26,160 bases of DNA, taken from the IMG/VR virus record IMGVR_UViG_3300010354_000549, positions 1 through 26,160 of that record, one strand, 5' to 3'. Below the pieces are notes generated by a model. That model worked only from the letters and a program-made list of their open reading frames with translations, had not been told where the DNA came from and searched no databases. How positions within the stretch are numbered: position 1 is the stretch's first letter; each line of letters begins with the position of its first letter. Positions 22,189 to 26,160 of the stretch are shown piece by piece. Position numbers and translations under genes: made by a program. This stretch comes from a virus.

Positions 22189-23394
22189 CTAAACCATACT
22201 GACCCTGCCTAAAGGCTTCCCAACCAGTCCAGTCATGCCGGGCGTGACTCCGACTTCCACATTCAATAAGTCATAAGTGTAAGAGCCGTCCAGATGACCC
22301 TTTTCCATGTCTTGCTTTTTACTAGTAAACTCAATATCCACATTTTCAAGCAATAGGGGTATTTGAACCATCCAATCTACTCTGAGCTGCACAGATATAG
22401 ATTGCTCATAATAGTATTCATCAGTTTCCGGATTGAACGCTTCTTCAGCATCAGATCCCGGACCGACTTCCATTAACTCCATTCCCTTGTCAATTAAGCG
22501 CATCTGTCGCTCTAAAATGGCGACAGTCACATAATCCACTAGAGATTCTCTATCCGAAGCATCTTTTGAATACACTAGACAGTCAAATGTGACTTCGAAT
22601 TTTCCACCATAGGCATGGCACACCGGTGTGCGTTCAGGATATACATGTATTAGGATTTTATCATTTTCTTGTACCCTATCCCCAAAATAAATCGTGACCC
22701 CCGGTATTATATTAGTATAATAGTTATCCATGCTGAATTCATGGAATGTATCTAATTTATCCCCGTATACATATTTCGCACCAACCGAGTAACCAAAAGG
22801 GGTTTCTTTTAAGAATGTCACTTCTGATGTTTTATAATCCACTTGGAAATCGACATCAGGAATTAATCTAATCCGCTTATCAAAATATAACTGAACCGAA
22901 TTCTTGTAAATATTGGTATGAGACAAGTTAGCTAAAAAATTTCGGCTGTCATTGAAAGTAATTATCTCTGGTTCTTCGACCTTAACGTATTTCTTTAACT
23001 TAAATATTCCGGGTGTAGATAAACCCTCATTTGGCAATGAAACAATTTCAATAAGGAAGTAACCTGGAGGTGTAGGGAAAATATTCCTAGATGCAGAATA
23101 CTTTTCTAATTCCACATAGTTTTCGTTTACCCACTCCACCGATGTTGCAGGACTGTTTTTATAAGGCGACATAGCTACAAAGGAACTCATAGTTCCTACA
23201 TAGTTATCAGCACTAAGCCTGACTCTCTCGGCACTCGTCGAATTTATAATTATTCCTCTAGAAGATCTCTCCTGATATCCAAATTTATTTACCACATTAT
23301 TGGCGTCAGATTTGTACCTAGGATGCAGTTGTAGTATATCTTTGAGCTCTGCCATGAATTTGCGCTTGGTGTGGTGAGTCAACCAATTTATCAT
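22189..23394 (-). CDS. Virion protein of unknown role, possible neck or tail-completion protein
   Basis: This 401-residue protein starts at ATG 23394 with a GAGAG sequence upstream; a second Met at residue 14 lacks one. Residues 165-212 form a strand-rich unit (VQLYFDKRIRLIPDVDFQVDY, then a V-x-F strand and VGAKYVYGD) of the same general type as the sheath beta modules. Residues about 264-350 (FEVTFDCLVYSKD, then a helix, then an acidic loop, then SISVQLRVDWMVQIPL) recall tail terminator or tail-completion proteins, in which a helix after 'v.c...d...re.l.d' is followed by a strand with Trp near 'W...iP'. This is a pattern impression only. Position upstream of sheath and tube fits a neck or tail-end component. 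Confidence 0.6.
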   Translation of the reverse strand: MINWLTHHTKRKFMAELKDILQLHPRYKSDANNVVNKFGYQERSSRGIIINSTSAERVRLSADNYVGTMSSFVAMSPYKNSPATSVEWVNENYVELEKYSASRNIFPTPPGYFLIEIVSLPNEGLSTPGIFKLKKYVKVEEPEIITFNDSRNFLANLSHTNIYKNSVQLYFDKRIRLIPDVDFQVDYKTSEVTFLKETPFGYSVGAKYVYGDKLDTFHEFSMDNYYTNIIPGVTIYFGDRVQENDKILIHVYPERTPVCHAYGGKFEVTFDCLVYSKDASDRESLVDYVTVAILERQMRLIDKGMELMEVGPGSDAEEAFNPETDEYYYEQSISVQLRVDWMVQIPLLLENVDIEFTSKKQDMEKGHLDGSYTYDLLNVEVGVTPGMTGLVGKPLGRVSMV

Positions 23395-23415
23395 GACAGT
23401 CTCTCTTTATTGCAT

Positions 23416-23880
23416 CTATTTAAAGTATAACTTCACATTTTCATGAACCATATTTGAACTAAGAATCTCACTCACCTCCATCCAACAATAACTACTATGT
23501 TGATCCATAGGCAGATTCTTAACTACGACTTCATGTGGGAGCTGGAACTTGTGGGCAATTACTATATAATGAGTACCGAATTCTTTATTTAAGAAATTGT
23601 CCTCATAAATGTGCTCGTAAATCCCATGATACGTCGATTTACGATCAACATCATACTTAAATCCAAGTTCATCCTGTATACATCTCGAGAACCCGTTATC
23701 CAAAGTCTCATTTTTTCGAATAGCTGACCCAAGAGTAAACCATATATCTTTAGCAGGGCTATTTCTTCGATAGCCTAATAAATACCTTCCATTCTCATCA
23801 TGGACTAAGATATCGAAGGATATGAGTACGGCATTCCTTACTACTTCAATCCACTCAGATTCAGGTAACTTTTTCGTCAT
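23416..23880 (-). CDS. Nudix hydrolase, GDP-mannose mannosyl hydrolase type
   Basis: The 154-residue product resembles GDP-mannose mannosyl hydrolase (Gmm/NudD), which splits GDP-mannose or GDP-glucose to GDP and sugar. Family residues that I can match: Asp23 (SFDILV), Arg38 (GYRRNSPAKDIWF), the single acidic Mg ligand Glu71 in a shortened Nudix box, the YHGIYEHIYEDNF and THYIVIAHKF blocks, and Gln127-His128 where the family keeps its Gln Mg ligand and general base His. In the Nudix box, however, the second Gly of the usual GG is Ser52. Length is normal. ATG overlaps the previous stop (ATGA). An enzyme acting on a surface-sugar precursor inside a tail operon is unusual; it may alter host nucleotide-sugar pools. 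Confidence 0.85.
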   Translation of the reverse strand: MTKKLPESEWIEVVRNAVLISFDILVHDENGRYLLGYRRNSPAKDIWFTLGSAIRKNETLDNGFSRCIQDELGFKYDVDRKSTYHGIYEHIYEDNFLNKEFGTHYIVIAHKFQLPHEVVVKNLPMDQHSSYCWMEVSEILSSNMVHENVKLYFK

Positions 23881-24170
23881 AGTTTGGTTTTCTTTTTGCT
23901 CTTTTTAAGGCTAGGTGCAGGCACTTCATCGGCCGGTGTATCATCATCCGAGCTAGGAACCACCTTGGAGTAATCCAAAGTATCGATAGAATCTTCCAAT
24001 GAAGATCCACCCAAATCAGCTGAGATTTCAAGTTCCCCCGAACCCGCAGGGTCCACGGACCCCACGCGCGTATCCTTTAATGAATCTTGAGCAGCCATTT
24101 TGGCTGCCATCTTTTCATTAACCACGTCAAAGGGAAGTTCCTTGAAATAAACACCACGATAATACGGCAT
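23877..24170 (-). CDS. Small acidic protein with lysine-rich tail
   Basis: The 97-residue product starts one base after the stop of the actin-like gene, which suggests translational coupling. Residues 1-35 look folded or helical (YYRGVYFKELPFDVVNEKMAAKMAAQ). Residues 36-86 are acidic and rich in Ser, Asp and Gly and probably disordered. The last ten residues are mainly Lys (KKSKKKTKL). The same layout, a disordered acidic/Ser stretch followed by a basic tail, ends the 199-residue protein on the other side of the actin-like gene. I recognise no family. An adaptor or filament-binding partner of the ATPase is an inference from position. Confidence 0.65.
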   Translation of the reverse strand: MPYYRGVYFKELPFDVVNEKMAAKMAAQDSLKDTRVGSVDPAGSGELEISADLGGSSLEDSIDTLDYSKVVPSSDDDTPADEVPAPSLKKSKKKTKL

Positions 24171-24171
24171 A

Positions 24172-25155
24172 TCAATCTTCCATAGTTGAGTAAATTAACA
24201 AACCTGCAGCTACTGCTTGAAGAGGGTCTGAAGCAGCACGGATTTCACTGATCTGGATCGGGAATGTGCTACGATGTAATTCGAATCTTTCCTGGAATTT
24301 CTTAAGAAACCCACCAGCCAGACTCGTACCCCCGCTTACTACTATCGGAATCGGCTTCGGCACTAAAAGTTCTCCCTTAGCCCGGACGAATTGTCTGGCT
24401 ATTGAGTCAATAGTATAATCTATCAGAGACGACACATACAAAGCAATGGCTTCTTCTTCTCTGGTTTTAGCAGATGTAATATCAATCCCGGACTCCTTAA
24501 TAGAACACATTTTAGCCGAAGTAGTGCCCACTGCTTTAGCAGCTCCGTTATCAATCCAGTCGCCACCACGACCTAGACTGAATTCTAACGCACTCATGGC
24601 GTTATAACTCAAGCATACGTTTGTCATGCCCGAACCATAGCTAATCCCTAGTCCAGAAAAATTAGACGTCGCACACTCTGCGAATATGATGGCCAGGGCT
24701 TCGTTTACTGGATCTGGGTTATAACCGAGTTCCTTAAATATTTTAGATAATATAAGACTGTGGTAAGTTACGTCCGACCCCTGCACGTCAATAGCAGCAG
24801 CTGGAACCGAATAAGCACACTTCTCATTTGGTATTTCAGGATCACCCGAAATCTGCTTAAGTAATAAAGCAATTACTTGTTGAGCATCAAACTCTCTGGA
24901 TGATACCAAACCGCCCGATAGAGGACGACGTGCTTCGCGGTTAAAAAGGTTGGCCGTAGCCATAGCCTCATCACCTAAAACAAGAAGTTTACCGTCCAAC
25001 TCCATGTAAGAAGTATTACTGATCTTGAGCATGCGCTTATGCTCAATCGGAAGATCAATAAAAGCGTCTCTGATACGCTTATACTCGACCTGCCCGCTAT
25101 TACGTCGAGCCGCCACGAAATTCATGGTACCACAATCTACGCCAATACCGGGCAT
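24172..25155 (-). CDS. Actin/Hsp70-fold (ASKHA) ATPase
   Basis: This 327-residue protein shows the five marks of the actin/Hsp70/ParM superfamily: phosphate-1 loop GIGVDCGTMNFVA (3-15), a SVPA segment (116-119), connect helix NEALAIIFAE (151-160), phosphate-2 loop GISYGSGMTNV (170-180), GGDWID (197-202) and adenosine loop PIVVSGGTSLAGGF (270-283). In phosphate-2 the usual acidic residue before Gly is Ser172-Tyr173, and the later Asp/Glu is Asn179. Size is close to ParM, MreB and Alp-type proteins and too small for a full Hsp70, as there is no substrate domain. It may form filaments or act as a chaperone in particle assembly. The start has AGGAG seven bases upstream (25163-25167), the best ribosome site in the block. 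Confidence 0.88.
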   Translation of the reverse strand: MPGIGVDCGTMNFVAARRNSGQVEYKRIRDAFIDLPIEHKRMLKISNTSYMELDGKLLVLGDEAMATANLFNREARRPLSGGLVSSREFDAQQVIALLLKQISGDPEIPNEKCAYSVPAAAIDVQGSDVTYHSLILSKIFKELGYNPDPVNEALAIIFAECATSNFSGLGISYGSGMTNVCLSYNAMSALEFSLGRGGDWIDNGAAKAVGTTSAKMCSIKESGIDITSAKTREEEAIALYVSSLIDYTIDSIARQFVRAKGELLVPKPIPIVVSGGTSLAGGFLKKFQERFELHRSTFPIQISEIRAASDPLQAVAAGLLIYSTMED

Positions 25156-25173
25156 TTGAATTCTCCTAACTCA

Positions 25174-25773
25174 CTATACCTTTTTCGCCTTCTTAAGACG
25201 CTTCAAGGCTTCTGCAGCTTCGTCTAATGACGACGTATCAGAGGTCTGAGACGATATTTGAACATTCGAATCTTTTACTTCACTTGGAGTGATTGAACTT
25301 GGTATATACAAAGGATCTGCATACCCTGGGGTGCGCATGGCCTCCTTAGTACCTACAACCGGCGGTAAATGTTCGCCAGGCTGACCTATGGTTATACCCA
25401 GACGAAGCATACGAATTACTTCATCCACTTTTTTATCTAACCCATCTACTTGATTCTGAACATTTTTTATAACTGGACTGGAGTCAATGTTAATATTTAA
25501 AGGGCGACTCGGGACTTCAGGTGTTACCTTAGTAACACTAACCTGTGATTTTTTAGTGACCACACCAGGCTTTGGCGAGGCAGATTTACGCACGTCCGGT
25601 AATAAAGCCACGGACAAGTAGTTAATGTTGTTTTTAATAGATCTTGATTTTAAAAAGGTGTTTTCATCGATTATCTTTATACTGTCTACACCTCCCCGAG
25701 GAGACAAGGTAACTCCTACATCCTCTAAAAGTAAATTTGAGTCGAGTTTATTCTCTATCCGATATCTTGGCAT
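25174..25773 (-). CDS. Unknown 199-residue protein with lysine-rich tail
   Basis: The frame is open to 25860, but the preferred start is ATG at 25773 (MPRYRIENKLD), with AAGG about nine bases upstream and a 26-base overlap with the upstream gene; the longer version would add a 29-residue hydrophobic-basic stretch that overlaps coding sequence. Residues 1-60 form a strand-rich domain resembling a short beta barrel ('LLLEDVGVTLSPRG'). Residues 62-100 are Pro/Ser/Val-rich, 100-125 a likely coiled coil (VQNQVDGLDKKVDEVIRML), then a Ser/Thr-rich linker, and the end is a basic helix ALKRLKKAKKV. Function unknown. It lies directly before the actin-like gene, 18 bases apart, so the two may be co-expressed and interact. 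Confidence 0.7.
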   Translation of the reverse strand: MPRYRIENKLDSNLLLEDVGVTLSPRGGVDSIKIIDENTFLKSRSIKNNINYLSVALLPDVRKSASPKPGVVTKKSQVSVTKVTPEVPSRPLNINIDSSPVIKNVQNQVDGLDKKVDEVIRMLRLGITIGQPGEHLPPVVGTKEAMRTPGYADPLYIPSSITPSEVKDSNVQISSQTSDTSSLDEAAEALKRLKKAKKV

Positions 25774-26160
25774 CTTGAATAACCTTGGAAATAGGAATCT
25801 TAATCTGTTCCCAAATTTTATCAGAATTTCGATCCATAAATTTATCGATTTGGTTAGCATAACTGTTCATAAACTGCTCTGAAGTTAGAAATGAACCGAC
25901 CCCGGATGCAACACCGTAACTTCCTTTATCTCCACTCCTAATTAGCTTATCAGCTTTTCGTTTGACATATCGATCTTTCGAAGTAACTAGAACATTCCTG
26001 ATTCGACCCGGTTTATCGGAGTTCAAAGATTTCAAGCTAGACTTAGCCGACATGGTTCGACTACTTTTAATTATTCCCGATTTTCCAATGATGGCCTCCC
26101 GGTAAGCTTTCCGGATGACCTTATCCGTAGACTTAGTAATCTCTTCCGCTTCAATAGAAG
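25748..26160 (-). CDS. Unknown basic protein, 5' end outside window
   Basis: The frame is open from the right edge (first full codon at 26158) through a Met at 26053 to the stop at 25748, giving at least 136 residues. Because 35 codons with normal composition lie upstream of that Met and no stop interrupts them, the true start is probably beyond the window. The visible part is Lys/Arg/Ser-rich, with helical stretches (SIEAEEITKSTDKVIRKAYREAI and SEQFMNSYANQIDKFMDRNSDKIWEQI). No motif recognised. The tail overlaps the next gene by 26 bases. Confidence 0.65.
   Translation of the reverse strand, partial: SIEAEEITKSTDKVIRKAYREAIIGKSGIIKSSRTMSAKSSLKSLNSDKPGRIRNVLVTSKDRYVKRKADKLIRSGDKGSYGVASGVGSFLTSEQFMNSYANQIDKFMDRNSDKIWEQIKIPISKVIQDAKISDRE

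Noticed and set aside
22618-22631. Perfect 14-base palindrome GCACACCGGTGTGC
   Set aside because: It lies in the middle of coding sequence (RTPVCHA) with no loop or context; chance or codon choice is enough.
25774-25860. 29-residue hydrophobic-basic extension of the 199-residue protein that could pass for a signal peptide
   Set aside because: It overlaps the coding end of the upstream gene, and the ATG at 25773 has its own AAGG site.
1-26160. tRNA genes, integrase or attachment sites
   Set aside because: Gaps are too short for tRNA genes and no such structure or integrase-like protein was seen.

Overview
The window looks like the tail-morphogenesis region of a large contractile-tailed bacteriophage (a myovirus, probably with a very large genome), not a bacterial chromosome. 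Every supported gene lies on the minus strand. Genes are packed with 1-4 base stop/start overlaps or short gaps, and the order and products match a contractile tail operon. No tRNA, rRNA, CRISPR array, insertion sequence or integrase was seen, and no stretch over 300 bases lacks a gene. The host cannot be read from the sequence.

In transcription order (high to low coordinates), the first block (26160-21797) holds a gene cut by the window edge, a 199-residue protein with a lysine-rich tail, an actin/Hsp70-fold ATPase, a 97-residue acidic protein with a similar lysine tail, a Nudix hydrolase of the GDP-mannose mannosyl hydrolase type, a 401-residue virion-like protein, and an FmdB-type zinc ribbon protein. 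A 120-base leader follows. Next comes a giant tail sheath gene (1693 residues) ending at a strong hairpin near 16560.

The second block (16505-13461) holds an AAA+ ATPase, two unknown proteins (166 and 140 residues) and the tail tube protein. A 13-bp hairpin separates tube from the next gene. The third block (13390-1) holds two proteins in the tail-assembly-chaperone position, a tape measure protein with a C-terminal glucosaminidase domain, two paralogous baseplate proteins, a gp27-like hub, a gp5/gpV-like spike, a small three-repeat protein, and the start of a large baseplate or fibre protein cut by the left edge.

The genes fit one assembly line: tube plus sheath polymerise around a tape measure, with hub, spike and baseplate at the tip. 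The unusual parts are the sheath and the ATPases. The sheath carries over 1000 residues of inserted beta-domains, plus six repeats of about 41 residues, five of which keep the exact pattern [FY]-N-x-H-x6-H-x3-D (the sixth is degenerate). An AAA+ ATPase sits between sheath and tube, recalling the assembly ATPase of extracellular contractile injection systems. An actin-like ATPase is flanked by two small proteins with matching basic tails.
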